Source: Terriglobia bacterium (lineage in GTDB: Bacteria > Acidobacteriota > Terriglobia > Terriglobales > Acidobacteriaceae). Taken from it: DNA of 64,000 bases. Positions 51,288 through 60,874 of this stretch are shown piece by piece. The position numbers were made by a program, and so were the translations under genes. Location: contig JAIQEU010000003.1 of the NCBI GenBank assembly GCA_020073665.1, forward strand, positions 186,001 through 250,000. Direction: 5' to 3'. The notes under the pieces are model-generated. The model was given only the letters and a program-made list of their open reading frames with translations, did no database searches and had not been told where the DNA came from. How positions within the stretch are numbered: the first letter of the stretch is position 1; every line of letters starts with the position of its first letter.

Positions 51288-51800
51288 TTACTTGCCCGCG
51301 GCGGCGCTATGCGCTTCGGCCTGCCCGGCGCGGGTCCCCGCTTCTCCCGCAGTTCCTACTTCTTGTCGCAGCCCGCTGAATTCCAACAGCCGGGCCATGT
51401 CCAGCAGCACAATCAGCCTGCCGCCATACTTCGCCAGGCCGGTAACACAGTTCAGCCGGCCATCCTGAAAATCAATGGGAGGCGGCTCCACATCGGGAGC
51501 TGGAATCTTGAGCACTTCGGTGGCGGAATCGACGATCAATCCGTTAAGCCGCCCGCGATGCTCCACCACCAGAATCCTGGTCCGGCGGCTGGGGGCAACA
51601 CTGCGTTCGCCAAAGCGTTTCCGCAGATCAATCACCGACACAATTTTGCCCCGCAAGTTGATTACGCCCTCCATGTAATCGGGCGCATCCGGCACCGAAG
51701 TAATCTCGGGCACGCGCACGATCTCATGCAGGGAAGTGATGGGCACGCCGTAGGTTTCACGGCCCACCTGGAAGCCGACGATGTGGAGTTCGCGGTTCAT
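51288..51800 (-). CDS. cheW: CheW coupling protein
   Basis: CheW joins CheA to the receptor. The fold is seen from LHIVGFQVGRETYGVPITSLHEIVRVPEITSVPDAPDYMEGVINLRGKIVSVIDLRKRFG, then the second half RILVVEHRGRLNGLIVDSATEVLKI. A 25-residue Ala/Gly tail follows the normal end. The ATG at 51800 is chosen for the domain start; it lies 13 bases after the MCP stop. The product is 170 aa. Confidence 0.95.
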   Translation of the reverse strand: MNRELHIVGFQVGRETYGVPITSLHEIVRVPEITSVPDAPDYMEGVINLRGKIVSVIDLRKRFGERSVAPSRRTRILVVEHRGRLNGLIVDSATEVLKIPAPDVEPPPIDFQDGRLNCVTGLAKYGGRLIVLLDMARLLEFSGLRQEVGTAGEAGTRAGQAEAHSAAAGK

Positions 51801-51813
51801 GAGCGTCAGCGGG

Positions 51814-53796
51814 TCAGCCGCGGGCTCCCGCAGCGGCCCGCCGGACGCCGCGGTCCTCGTGGCGCGCGGCCATCCGCCCGGACTCCAGTTGCTCCAGGGC
51901 GAAGCGATCCATGGAGTCAAGCAAGTCGCGGGACATCTTCGACATCTGCTCCGCCGAGGCCGCCAGCTCGGTCGATCCCGAGGTGGTCTGCTGCACCAGT
52001 TCGCGCATGCGCTCCATAGCCTTTACCACCGCCTGCGCTCCCGAAGCCTGTTCTTCCACCGCGGAGTTGATCTCGTGGGTGATTTCGTTCAGCCGGGTGG
52101 TCGCGCGCGCGATCTGCGAGGAGCCATGCGACTGCTCGTTGGTGGCGGCGCCGATTTCCTGCGCGAATTTGTATACCTCCGTGACTACGTTGGAGATCTT
52201 GCGCAGGGCGCCGTTCAGTTCCTGGCCCAGGCCCAGGCCTTCGTTCACGATGCCGGTCGAGCGGTCCATGTTCTCGACCGCTTTACGCGCCTCTTTCTGG
52301 ATACTCTGGATCAGTTCGGAAATTTCCTTGGTTGACTGCGCCGATTTTTCCGCCAGCTTCCTGACTTCGTCGGCCACCACGGCGAACCCCAGGCCGTGTT
52401 CTCCGGCACGGGCGGCCTCGATGGCCGCATTCAGGGCCAGGAGGTTGGTTTGCTCGGCCAGGTCGTCAATGACCTCAATGATTTTGCCGATGTCATCGGC
52501 CCGCTGCCCTAGTACCCCGATGATTTCGCCGGAAGAGCGGATGGTGGTGTTGATGTTGTTCAGGCCGTCCGTGGCCTTTTCCATGGTGTTGATGCCGCTG
52601 TGGACTTCTTCCCGCGAGCGGTTGGAGATGTCGAGCAGCACCTTGGCGGTGTCGGCCACGCGCTGGATGGAAGCCACCATCTGATCGATGGAGGCGGAGG
52701 TTTCGCTGACGCTCGAAGCCTGCACCTGCGTGCTCTTCACCATGTTCTGCACGTTGACGCTCATCTCATGCATGGTGCTGGTGACTTCATCGATGGCCGA
52801 GGAAGTCTGCATGCTGATCTTGGCGGATTCGTCGGAGGCGCTGGCCACCTGGCTGGAGGCGCCGGCCACCTGGGAAGATGCGTCGCGCACGTTGCGCACC
52901 AGGTTTCGCAAGCCCTCGATCATGCGGGCGAAAGCGTTGCCCAGGGTATCGCTCTTCGACCGCGGTTGGACATCCACGGTCAGGTTGCCTCCGGCAATGG
53001 CCTCCGACACTGACGCCATTTCTTTCAGGTAGGTGACCATGTTGGTGAAGGTCCGGGCCAGTTCGCCAATCTCGTCCTTACGCCGGATGTCAATCTCATG
53101 TTCCAGGTCCCCGGCATCCCCGATCTGCCGGGCCACTTTCATCAGGCTATTCAGCGGCTCGGTGATGGACTTGGCGGTGGAGAAGGCGATGGCGCCGCCC
53201 AGGACAAGCGCCAGAAGCGTGCTGATCAGGGCGATCACGATGGTTGCTGTAGCCGCAGTCTCGTCGTACTTGCGCCGTTCCTCCAACACCTTGCGGTTTT
53301 CCTGGGCAGCCGTATCCAGGTATTCGGTTGCAGTCCTCACCCAGGAGGACGCGTCTTTCTGGAGATAAAAAATCTGCAACTCGGCGACGGTGGCGTTGCC
53401 GGCGTCAACTTCTTTCCGCTTTTCCGCCAGGGGAGCGGCGAAATCCCGGGCCCAATTCTGTTCGTTTTGTGCCAGTCTTTCCAACGCGGTCTTCTGCTGT
53501 TCGGAATTGGCCAGGCTCTCTACTCGTTGCAAGGCTTCGCTGAGCAGACGGACACCCTCGTTAACCCGGTCCACTTCGCGGGTATCGCCGCTGAGCAGGT
53601 AGTTGCTGAGGTAGAGCCGGTTCTGCATCATTTGGAACTTGACCGCGTCGGTGGCGTCGGCCAGTTCCAAAGCTTTGGACGCCGCGGCCTTGGCCCCGTG
53701 TTCGCGTTGCATGGCAAAGTAGTTCACCAGGAACAGCACCACGACCATCGCAAGGACGGCTCCGAAGTTCATGTAGAGTTTCTTGCCAATCGTCAT
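51814..53796 (-). CDS. Methyl-accepting chemotaxis protein
   Basis: This chemoreceptor of 660 aa has two membrane helices: the first about residues 8-30 ([20 protein letters not shown]), the second about 185-208 ([23 protein letters not shown]). The periplasmic part between them is helical, a four-helix-bundle sensor. A HAMP domain ([15 protein letters not shown]...) leads to a long coiled coil with the hairpin tip [21 protein letters not shown]. It is the only receptor in the operon. The C-terminus lacks a CheR-binding pentapeptide. The ligand is unknown. Confidence 0.95.
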   Translation of the reverse strand: MTIGKKLYMNFGAVLAMVVVLFLVNYFAMQREHGAKAAASKALELADATDAVKFQMMQNRLYLSNYLLSGDTREVDRVNEGVRLLSEALQRVESLANSEQQKTALERLAQNEQNWARDFAAPLAEKRKEVDAGNATVAELQIFYLQKDASSWVRTATEYLDTAAQENRKVLEERRKYDETAATATIVIALISTLLALVLGGAIAFSTAKSITEPLNSLMKVARQIGDAGDLEHEIDIRRKDEIGELARTFTNMVTYLKEMASVSEAIAGGNLTVDVQPRSKSDTLGNAFARMIEGLRNLVRNVRDASSQVAGASSQVASASDESAKISMQTSSAIDEVTSTMHEMSVNVQNMVKSTQVQASSVSETSASIDQMVASIQRVADTAKVLLDISNRSREEVHSGINTMEKATDGLNNINTTIRSSGEIIGVLGQRADDIGKIIEVIDDLAEQTNLLALNAAIEAARAGEHGLGFAVVADEVRKLAEKSAQSTKEISELIQSIQKEARKAVENMDRSTGIVNEGLGLGQELNGALRKISNVVTEVYKFAQEIGAATNEQSHGSSQIARATTRLNEITHEINSAVEEQASGAQAVVKAMERMRELVQQTTSGSTELAASAEQMSKMSRDLLDSMDRFALEQLESGRMAARHEDRGVRRAAAGARG

Positions 53797-53868
53797 TGCT
53801 GTTCCTCCGCTATACCGCTGTGGTTGCCGTCATGGGCGCCTGGGCGCGCCATGATCCAGGACTCGTCG

Positions 53869-54246
53869 TCAATTTCCGGGCTGGAACTTGAATTCCACAA
53901 TCCCCGTGCTTTCCTCGGAGGCGGGTTCGAACTTCCACTTCTTCAGAGCCTCTGTGGCCGCTGTGACCAGCAAAGGATGGCCTCCAACTACCTTGGTGTT
54001 TTTCACGACGCCGCTTGGTGAGACCACCACCACCATCTTGACGGTGCCAGTGATGTTCATGCGCCGTGCAATGTCCGGGTAAACGGGGGGGACCTTGGTT
54101 TTGACCTTGCGCGTCAGTTCTTCCGTGTGTGCCGGATCTTCCTGTGCGAACAACGGTGCAGATTGAAAAGCCACGCCTAACGTCAGCCATCCCAACAGCA
54201 GCAAGGCGCCGCTAGCTATTCCACGCCGTATCGTTTGCAGAGACAC
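53869..54246 (-). CDS. TonB C-terminal-domain protein at the head of the che operon
   Basis: This 125-aa protein has a signal sequence or anchor (GALLLLGWLTLGVAFQSAPLFAQ) and then a single TonB_C domain: VPPVYPDIARRMNITGTVKMVVVVSPSGVVKNTKVVGGHPLLVTAATEALKKWKFEP. TonB-type energisers are longer, so a minimal or periplasmic TonB_C protein is likely. The GTG at 54246 follows GGAGGAG directly upstream and fits the signal peptide; an upstream ATG in frame is possible but overlaps the promoter region. It lies 72 bases before the MCP and is the first gene after a sigma-54 promoter. Confidence 0.82.
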   Translation of the reverse strand: MSLQTIRRGIASGALLLLGWLTLGVAFQSAPLFAQEDPAHTEELTRKVKTKVPPVYPDIARRMNITGTVKMVVVVSPSGVVKNTKVVGGHPLLVTAATEALKKWKFEPASEESTGIVEFKFQPGN

Positions 54247-54283
54247 AACTCCTCCTCGGAAATGGTTGTTGCTCCGATACAAG

Positions 54284-54299
54284 TGCAATGCCGTTGCCA
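54284..54299 (-). promoter_or_regulatory. Near-consensus sigma-54 promoter of the che operon
   Basis: Read on the minus strand the 16-mer is TGGCAACGGCATTGCA. It has TGGCA and TTGCA blocks with GG and GC exactly 12 bases apart, as in the sigma-54 consensus TGGCACG-N4-TTGCW. Transcription would start near 54273, about 27 bases before the GTG of the TonB-like gene. The Shine-Dalgarno GGAGGAG lies in between. Confidence 0.82.
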
Positions 54300-54411
54300 G
54301 CACGTTGAGGGAGGAATGCAGGACGTTGCCAAACCTGCTAAACGATTGTGCAACAATGCATTAGAACGGGCCAGCTTACGATGGGTCATGCCCTCTAAGG
54401 GTCTGGGAAAC

Positions 54412-54517
54412 GTCTCAGCAATGTCCCTCAATCTCAGTATGAGACCGTTCCAGTGTTGGACCTTGGGATTTCACAATTCGGCACCTAAGCCGTTATTTGC
54501 TTGACTCAAAATGAGAT
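54412..54517 (+). promoter_or_regulatory. TYTCA-N3-TGAGA palindromes between the che and kinase operons
   Basis: One full palindrome ATCTCA-GTA-TGAGAC is at 54431-54445, one ACTCA-AAA-TGAGAT at 54504-54517, and a half site GTCTCA at 54412-54417. Relative to the sigma-54 promoter they lie about 140-240 bases upstream, where an NtrC-type activator binds. The second palindrome also overlaps a TTGACT (54501-54506), a possible -35 of the kinase operon, so it might control that too. Confidence 0.65.
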
Positions 54518-54588
54518 TGCAAGCTAGTTTTCCTCTATATTCAATTACTTGGAATTAGGAGTAGGTAGCGGGCGGTGGCCTTCTGACC

Positions 54589-57500
54589 ATGCAATCGGGA
54601 AATACGACTCTGCTCGAAGGGCCTGGCCCGCGCTCGGATGAGGCTTTCCAAAAACTCCTCCTGCAATTTTCAGCCGCCGCAGCGCGCGGAACCCAGAGCC
54701 CGGCCCTGATGCAACTGTTTTGTCGTGCCACCCGGGAGTTCTTCCAGGTTAGCGGAGCCTACTACTGGCAGTTGGCTTCCGCGGAGGAATTGGTAGGTAC
54801 CGAAGCTGACGGCCTGATGGCGGACCGTTTTCGCGGAGTCCGGCTCAAGACTACGCAAAGTGCGGTTGCGATCGAGGCGATCCGCAAGCGCCGGACCGTC
54901 TATGTGAACCGCTTGGACTGTTCTCGCTATCCACTGGCGGAAGAGTTTCATGCCAAGTCCATCATGGCCGCGCCCCTGGTGGTATCCAACGAAGCGATTG
55001 GGGCGGCGGTCTTTCTACACGAGTCCGAGCCGGAATTCTTCAACGATGACCTGGCAGCCAAGGCCACAATTCTGGCGGGGCAACTGGGCAGCCTGCTGGA
55101 AGCCGGTCGTCTGACCCTGGAGTCGAGGGAAGAACATCGCCGGGCCGAGATCCTGGCAGAAGTGGCCCAGGTCCTGCACGCGGTGCCCGATGATGCCGCG
55201 GTAGTCGAGGCGGTAGCCGACCGCCTGCGGGTGCTGCTGCGTACCCGGTTGGTCTGCATCCTGCTGCGGCAGGGCGGAGCTTTTGGCCTGCGGGCGGTGG
55301 CGGCGGAGACTCCGCAACTGGCGGCTTCAGTGCGTGCCCGCCATGACCGCAAGGGGCTTAACTTCACTGCCGATCTGGCGACTCGGGCCGTGGCCGCCGG
55401 AGAACCCATCACCGTGGCCATCGATCCGGCTACCCACGCCTTGGGCGACCTGATTCCCGCCGGGGTATTGATTGCGGCGCCCTTCCGTACTTCGCTTACC
55501 CAGGGTGCGGTGCTGGTCTATCCGCGACAGGACGGGGCTTTCAGCGCAGAGGAGAAGTCGCTAGTCGCGGCCATTGCCGGATTCGGCGCGGTTGCCATCG
55601 CCAATGCCGAACTCTGTGCCACCGCCCGCTCCCAGGCTCATGAACTGCACCAGTTGCTTGAGATCTCTTCTGACCTCGGTTCCATCGGCCACCTGGACGA
55701 GTTCATGCAGCAATTTTCCTTGCGCGCCGCCGATTTCCTGGGCTTCGGGCGTTCCTTCATTGGCCTGCTGAAGGAGGATAACGCCTTCCATGTGCGCTGG
55801 GGCTCGGACAAGGGCAGGACCGTGCTCGTGGACATGATCATCCCCAATGGCGCTGCCAGCGGCGTGCTGATGAGAAAGGAAGCGTTCTGGACCGACGATG
55901 CCGCCAGTGTTCCTGGGGCGAACCTCGAGATGGTCGGGGAATTCGGGGTGCGGCAACTGTTGGCGGTGCCGCTGCTCGGCAGCGATGGGCAAGTGCTAGG
56001 CATGTTCGGAGTACTCGATCGGTTGGATCTGGCGGGCATTTCGCAGGAAGACATCCGGCGCGCTCGCGTGCTGGCAGGGCAGGTTGCCATCGTCTTGGAA
56101 GTAACGCGCAATCTTCACTTGTCCAAGCAACATCGCCGCCGCGCCGAGTCTCTGGTGGAGCTGGCCCTGGAGCTGAACTCGCTGCTGCGCTTGCCCGACT
56201 TCGCGAAGGGCTTTGCTTCACGCGCCGCCGAGATGACCGGCGCCCGTGGAACGGCGCTGGCGGTGCAGCAGGGCGCCGCTCTGGAAATCCTGGTTCTCCA
56301 GGGGGCAGGTGGCGAAGCGGTACCCGAGCCTGCGCTGCTGCGCCGATTGGGTCAAGCGCTGACTGAGACCCTGACATTGCGTCCCGATCAGATCATTTCT
56401 TCCACTGCAGCCGAGTTGTTCGGGGCACCGCTGGCCTCGGCGCTCGGTTGGAGCGATTGCACCCTGGTACGGCTGGTGGCCCCGTCCGGAGAGTTGGTGG
56501 GAGTGCTCTGCCTCGCCGACCGCGGCAAGGCCCTGGAGCAGGAGGCGCGCCAGTTGCTGCAGGCGATCGCCGGGCATGCTTCGGTGGCCCTGGAGAATGC
56601 GCGGCTGTTTACCCGCATGGACCAGGCGAACCGCCACTGGATTGAGATCTTCGACGCCATTACGGATTTCATTGTGGTGCATGACGAGTCCGACAAGGTC
56701 TTGCGGGTGAATCGCTCCCTGGCTGACTTCATCGGAGTGCAGCCCCAGGAACTGATCGGCATCAACATGGGAGCACTGCTGGCCATGGGCGTCCACGCGC
56801 CGCTGCACTCCTGCCCATTCTGCCGAGCGACCAACGACCCCCAAGACGAGTACGCTCACTCGGTATTGGAACGCAGCTACCTGGTATCTACGTCGCGAGT
56901 CCATGGGGTCAACGGCGAAGGCCTGCAGACCATCCATGTGCTCAAGGACATGACCGACCGGAGGGAGGCGGAACGGCGCTACCGCGAGCTGTTCGACAAC
57001 ATCCAGGAAGGACTTTTCTTCTCCACCCAGGACGGCCGTTTCATCGAGGTCAACGATGCCATGGTCCGCATGCTGGGCTACGAAAGCCGGGAGGAACTGC
57101 TGCAGGCCGATGTGCCTACCCAGATCTACTTCTCGCCGGAACAGCGAATCCGCTCGGCCCAGCTCATGGAAGAGCGCGGCGTGTTGCGCAACCATGAAGA
57201 AACCCTGCGCAAGAAGGATGGCTCACCTATCCACGTGATGATCAATGCCTTCGCGGTGCGCGACACCCAGGGGCAGGTGCTGCAGTACCGCGGCCTCATG
57301 CTCGACATCAGCGGGCTCAAGGCCTTTCAAGCGGAATTGCAGCACGAGCGCGACTTCATCGGCAAGATATTGAGCAACACCCAGAGCCTGATTCTGGTAG
57401 CCGACACCGCTGGCCTGATCAGCTATGCCAACCGCCGCTGGTTCGACATGGGATATGACCAGAAGCAGCTTCTGGGCAAAGCCCTGGAGGAGCTGGTGGC

Positions 57501-58437
57501 GTCGGCCCGCCGCCCGGTGTTCAAGGACGCGTTGAGCGCAACCTTGTCAGGCCGCCAGGTGGACAACCTGGACGTCCAGATCTTGCGTGGAGATGGGCGC
57601 GTGGGCCAGTTCTCCGTCAACCTCAGCCCCATGCGCGATGAACAGGGCAACGTCACCAGCCTCGTCGTAGTCATGACGGACGTCACCGATGCGGCATCCC
57701 TGCAAGCCAAGCTGATGCAAGCGGAAAGGCTGGCGGCCGTCGGCCAACTGGTCTCTGGCGTGGCCCATGAGGTAAACAATCCGCTGACTGCCATTCTCGG
57801 GTTTGCGGATCTGCTGATGGAGAATACGGACGTGCCGGAGACGGCACGCAAGGACTTGCGGGTCATTCTGCAGGAAGCGCAAAGGACCAAGCAGATCGTG
57901 CAAAACCTGTTGAGCTTTGCCCGGCAGATGCCGCCGCAGCGCAAGCCGGTGCAGCTCAATGCCATCCTGCGGCGCACCGTCCAGTTGCGCGCCTACGACT
58001 TCCACAGCCATGGGGTGGAAGTGGTCGAGCAATTCGACCAGGAACTGCCCTACGTCATAGGCGATGCGCAGCAGTTGCAGCAGGTGTTCCTGAACATCAT
58101 CAACAATGCCTACGACGCGGTGCATGAAATCGCTCGTCCGGCACGCATCGAGATTATGACCACCCGCGCGGGTAACTTTGTCGAGGTGTCGTTTCGCGAT
58201 AATGGACAAGGGATTTCTCATCCCGACCGCATCTTCGATCCTTTTTTTACGACCAAGGAAGTGGGCAAGGGAACCGGCCTGGGCCTGAGTATTTGCTACG
58301 GCATAGTGCGAGAGCACGGGGGCGAGATCCATTGCCACAACAACCACGGTGCGGAGGGCGCCACCTTCCTGGTGCGTCTCCCGGCCGCTTCAGAGACGGC
58401 CTCGCTCGGGGCCGCTGCCGGAGCTATTCCGCGATGA
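54589..58437 (+). CDS. Soluble multi-GAF/multi-PAS hybrid-free histidine kinase
   Basis: This 1282-aa kinase has no membrane segment. By eye there are four GAF-type sensor domains (about residues 25-180, 190-345, 355-515, 525-680) and three PAS domains (about 685-800, 810-930, 940-1045). The DHp follows with phosphoacceptor His1060 in GVAHEVNNPLTAILGFADLL, then the ATPase with NIINNAYDAV (N box), FRDNGQGIS and GTGLGLSICYGIV (G boxes). The H-box HEVNNPL is of the NtrB class, matching an NtrC-type partner. The first PAS holds a CPFC pair. It overlaps the next gene by four bases (ATGA). Confidence 0.93.
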   Translation: MQSGNTTLLEGPGPRSDEAFQKLLLQFSAAAARGTQSPALMQLFCRATREFFQVSGAYYWQLASAEELVGTEADGLMADRFRGVRLKTTQSAVAIEAIRKRRTVYVNRLDCSRYPLAEEFHAKSIMAAPLVVSNEAIGAAVFLHESEPEFFNDDLAAKATILAGQLGSLLEAGRLTLESREEHRRAEILAEVAQVLHAVPDDAAVVEAVADRLRVLLRTRLVCILLRQGGAFGLRAVAAETPQLAASVRARHDRKGLNFTADLATRAVAAGEPITVAIDPATHALGDLIPAGVLIAAPFRTSLTQGAVLVYPRQDGAFSAEEKSLVAAIAGFGAVAIANAELCATARSQAHELHQLLEISSDLGSIGHLDEFMQQFSLRAADFLGFGRSFIGLLKEDNAFHVRWGSDKGRTVLVDMIIPNGAASGVLMRKEAFWTDDAASVPGANLEMVGEFGVRQLLAVPLLGSDGQVLGMFGVLDRLDLAGISQEDIRRARVLAGQVAIVLEVTRNLHLSKQHRRRAESLVELALELNSLLRLPDFAKGFASRAAEMTGARGTALAVQQGAALEILVLQGAGGEAVPEPALLRRLGQALTETLTLRPDQIISSTAAELFGAPLASALGWSDCTLVRLVAPSGELVGVLCLADRGKALEQEARQLLQAIAGHASVALENARLFTRMDQANRHWIEIFDAITDFIVVHDESDKVLRVNRSLADFIGVQPQELIGINMGALLAMGVHAPLHSCPFCRATNDPQDEYAHSVLERSYLVSTSRVHGVNGEGLQTIHVLKDMTDRREAERRYRELFDNIQEGLFFSTQDGRFIEVNDAMVRMLGYESREELLQADVPTQIYFSPEQRIRSAQLMEERGVLRNHEETLRKKDGSPIHVMINAFAVRDTQGQVLQYRGLMLDISGLKAFQAELQHERDFIGKILSNTQSLILVADTAGLISYANRRWFDMGYDQKQLLGKALEELVASARRPVFKDALSATLSGRQVDNLDVQILRGDGRVGQFSVNLSPMRDEQGNVTSLVVVMTDVTDAASLQAKLMQAERLAAVGQLVSGVAHEVNNPLTAILGFADLLMENTDVPETARKDLRVILQEAQRTKQIVQNLLSFARQMPPQRKPVQLNAILRRTVQLRAYDFHSHGVEVVEQFDQELPYVIGDAQQLQQVFLNIINNAYDAVHEIARPARIEIMTTRAGNFVEVSFRDNGQGISHPDRIFDPFFTTKEVGKGTGLGLSICYGIVREHGGEIHCHNNHGAEGATFLVRLPAASETASLGAAAGAIPR

Positions 58438-58835
58438 ACCAACCTGCTATCCAACCCGTCATTTTGCCGGTGCTGCTCATCGAAGATGAGGCCGGCGTGA
58501 TGGCTTATGTTCGTGCCACCCTGGAGCGCAGCGGCTACGCCGTGGTGTGCGCGCAATCCGGGGCCGAAGGTATACAACTGCTGGAAACTGGAGATTTTCT
58601 GGGGGTGGTATCCGACATGGTGACTCCCGGCGGCGTAAATGGCGCTGGGGTTCATGCCTGGATCGCCCGCAACCGCCCTGATCTGGCCTCGCGTATCGTT
58701 TTTATTACCGGCGACATTGCCAATGAAGAAACCGTGGCTACCCTGCGCCGCACCGGCGCTCCCTGCGTGGAGAAGCCGTTTCGGGTCCAGCAGTTCATTG
58801 ACGTCGTCGAGAAAACTATGGGGAAGGCCCCGTGA
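58434..58835 (+). CDS. Single-domain response regulator
   Basis: This receiver domain of 133 aa has the acidic pocket VLLIEDEAG, phosphoacceptor Asp61 in GVVSDMVTPGG, Thr in IVFITGD and Lys in CVEKPFRVQ. No output domain is present. It lies between the histidine kinase and the NtrC-type regulator with ATGA and GTGA overlaps, so the three are coupled. It may act as a phosphate sink or alternative output of the same kinase. Its T-loop (TPGGVNGAG) is longer than usual. Confidence 0.9.
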   Translation: MNQPAIQPVILPVLLIEDEAGVMAYVRATLERSGYAVVCAQSGAEGIQLLETGDFLGVVSDMVTPGGVNGAGVHAWIARNRPDLASRIVFITGDIANEETVATLRRTGAPCVEKPFRVQQFIDVVEKTMGKAP

Positions 58836-60241
58836 GCGAAGACCTACGCATCCGTCTGCTGATCGTTGATGATGAGGAGAGCATCCGCAAGCTCTGCATG
58901 ACCGTGGGGGAGGCGCTCGGCTTTGCCTGCCTGGAGGCCGATAGTGGCGAGTCCGCCCTGGCCCTGCTGGAAGAACAGCCCGCACAACTGATCCTTACCG
59001 ACATGGTGATGCCGGCCATGTCGGGCCTGGAATTTCTTGAGAAAGTGAAGAAAGCTTTTCCCCGCACCGAGGTTGCAGTAATGACCGGCCATGGCTCGGT
59101 CGAAACTGCGGTACAGGCCATGAAACTGGGCGCCTACGACTACATCAGCAAACCTTTTTCGCCGCTGGAAGAGTTGCGCTTGTTCCTGCGACGCATGGCG
59201 GAAAAAATCCGGCTGGTGGAAGAGAACCAGTTCTTGCGCGAACGCATGGATACAGAAACCGAACTCCATGGCATTGTGGGCGCGTCGGCCAAGATTCAAG
59301 ACGTGTTGCGCATGATTTCGCGCTTGAAAGATACCCGTACTCCAGTGCTGATTACCGGCGAGAGCGGGACCGGCAAAGAGCTGGTGGCGCGTGCCATACA
59401 CTTCCGCGGTACCTTCGCCAACCGTCCTTTCGTAGCCGTGGATTGCGGTTCGCTGGTCCCGACCCTCATCGAAAGCGAGTTGTTCGGCTACGAAAAAGGC
59501 GCCTTCACCGGCGCAGTGAAGTCCAAGACCGGACTGTTCCAGTCCGCGAACGGGGGCACGATTTTCCTGGATGAGATCGGCGAACTGCCGCTGGAACTGC
59601 AGGCCAAGCTGCTGCGTGTCCTGCAGGAAAAGGAAGTGCGGCCCGTGGGCAGCAATCAGAAAACCAAGGTCGATGTGCGGGTGATTGCCGCTTCCAACCG
59701 CGATCTCGAAGCCGAATACCGTAACGGCACCTTTCGCAAGGACCTGTTTTTCCGGTTGAATGTGGTCACCGTGCACCTTCCCGCCCTGCGGGAGCGCCGT
59801 TCCGACGTCCCCATGCTGGCGCACTGGTTCCTGGATCGCTATGCCAAGGACGATTCCATCCAGATCACCAGTGCAGCCATGAAATACCTGCTGCAGTATG
59901 ACTGGCCGGGAAACGTGCGAGAGTTGGAAAACTGCATCGAGCGGGCCGTGGCCTTGGGAGACCGCCGGGTCATCGATGTGAACGATCTTCCGCCGGCGAT
60001 CGCGTCGGCCTTGCAAGGACTGGAGGCGGGTCCCAGTCCGTTAGCCACAACGCTTTCTTCCACCGATCTGGAAGACATCGAGCGGGTAACCATCCAACGA
60101 GTTTTTGAACAGGTCAACGGCGACAAGGCGCTGGCCGGCAAGATGCTGGGCATCAGCCGTGCCACCCTGTACCGCAAGCTCAAGCGCTACAATATCGGCG
60201 GCGCCCACCTGGCGGCGCCGGGAAGCCAGGCGTTGCAGTAA
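58832..60241 (+). CDS. NtrC-family sigma-54 response regulator
   Basis: This 469-aa enhancer-binding protein has a receiver with Asp57 in [13 protein letters not shown]. The AAA+ domain has Walker A GESGTGKE, the sigma-54 contact loop GAFTGA, Walker [13 protein letters not shown] and the Arg finger region [17 protein letters not shown]. The Fis-type helix-turn-helix is at the C-terminus ([24 protein letters not shown]). The GTG start overlaps the previous stop. The sigma-54 promoters and palindromes flanking this operon on both sides are the obvious candidate targets. Confidence 0.96.
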   Translation: MSEDLRIRLLIVDDEESIRKLCMTVGEALGFACLEADSGESALALLEEQPAQLILTDMVMPAMSGLEFLEKVKKAFPRTEVAVMTGHGSVETAVQAMKLGAYDYISKPFSPLEELRLFLRRMAEKIRLVEENQFLRERMDTETELHGIVGASAKIQDVLRMISRLKDTRTPVLITGESGTGKELVARAIHFRGTFANRPFVAVDCGSLVPTLIESELFGYEKGAFTGAVKSKTGLFQSANGGTIFLDEIGELPLELQAKLLRVLQEKEVRPVGSNQKTKVDVRVIAASNRDLEAEYRNGTFRKDLFFRLNVVTVHLPALRERRSDVPMLAHWFLDRYAKDDSIQITSAAMKYLLQYDWPGNVRELENCIERAVALGDRRVIDVNDLPPAIASALQGLEAGPSPLATTLSSTDLEDIERVTIQRVFEQVNGDKALAGKMLGISRATLYRKLKRYNIGGAHLAAPGSQALQ

Positions 60242-60293
60242 GACTTGGCCGCAGTTCCCGTACCGGCTGGAATGACACCTTCCCGCCGCCCCT

Positions 60294-60320
60294 TGAGACC
60301 CGTGTTTCAAAATGAGACAC
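60294..60320 (+). promoter_or_regulatory. TTTCA-N3-TGAGA palindrome upstream of the accessory cluster
   Basis: GTGTTTCA-AAA-TGAGACAC (60302-60320) is symmetric at 7 of 8 positions per arm. It has the same half-site and N3 spacing as the palindromes before the che operon. A further half site TGAGAC lies at 60294-60299. Its centre is about 130 bases before the predicted transcription start, the normal place for an NtrC-type enhancer site. Confidence 0.7.
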
Positions 60321-60412
60321 AGGTGCGAATCAAGCCTGATTCGCGACCCGGGTAGTTTCACTTAATACCGTTTAAAATCAACATATTACAGGTTAACCGT
60401 CTTGCCGCGACT

Positions 60413-60430
60413 TTGGCTGCGATCGTGCAG
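60413..60430 (+). promoter_or_regulatory. Candidate sigma-54 promoter of the accessory cluster
   Basis: TTTGGCTGCGATCGTGCAG (60412-60430) contains TGGC and GTGCA with GG (60415) and GC (60427) 12 bases apart. The match to the consensus is weaker than that of the che promoter. No other sigma-54 or sigma-70 promoter is obvious in the 282-base gap. Confidence 0.55.
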
Positions 60431-60523
60431 CTTCAGTAGGGCGACGCGGTCTGGGTGCCACGGTCATGCTAACCGGCAGGCCAGGGGACCCGGGCCGCGT
60501 TGAGCCTGAAACTGAGGTATCCC

Positions 60524-60874
60524 GTGTCCCAAGAGGCCACCGCCCGCGCCCGCGCTGCCGGCGACAGCTCTATCGCCAGGTTGGCCAGATATTTCCCCGA
60601 TGCGACTCCGGTCCGCATTCCGGTCAGCTTGATCCGGGTGGGGAGCACGAACAGTGGACTGAGCGAAAGCACGGTCATCGAGTTCGGCACCGCCCGCGAA
60701 GTACTGTTTGCCTCCAGCTTGCCGCTGGAATTCGCCGACGTGGTGCGAGTACAGAATTCCGATGGGACCCTGAACGCAGAAGCCTGCGTCGTGGCCCTGC
60801 AGTACAACCGCGGGCGTACCGCAGTGGCCGCCCGCTTTACCCAAGAAGTCTCCAACTGGATCGTGAAACCATGA
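60524..60874 (+). CDS. Small conserved protein, PilZ-like in pattern
   Basis: This 116-aa soluble protein has a beta-rich pattern: STVIEFGTAREVLFASSLPLEFADVVRVQNSDGTLNAEACVVALQYNRGRTAVAARF and NWIVKP at the end. The strand order resembles PilZ domains, but the RxxxR c-di-GMP motif is not seen, so any PilZ relation may be to a non-binding form. The GTG at 60524 is chosen because GAGGT stands five bases upstream. It overlaps the next gene (ATGA). It begins the cluster that follows the sigma-54 site. Confidence 0.65.
   Translation: MSQEATARARAAGDSSIARLARYFPDATPVRIPVSLIRVGSTNSGLSESTVIEFGTAREVLFASSLPLEFADVVRVQNSDGTLNAEACVVALQYNRGRTAVAARFTQEVSNWIVKP

Noticed and set aside
46112-54246. Flagellar motility cluster
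   Set aside because: All Che proteins are present, but no flagellar structural, motor or export gene is seen anywhere in the window.
54536-54541. TATATT as the -10 of the kinase operon with TTGACT (54501) as -35
   Set aside because: The spacer would be 29 bp, too long for a sigma-70 promoter; no convincing kinase promoter could be fixed.
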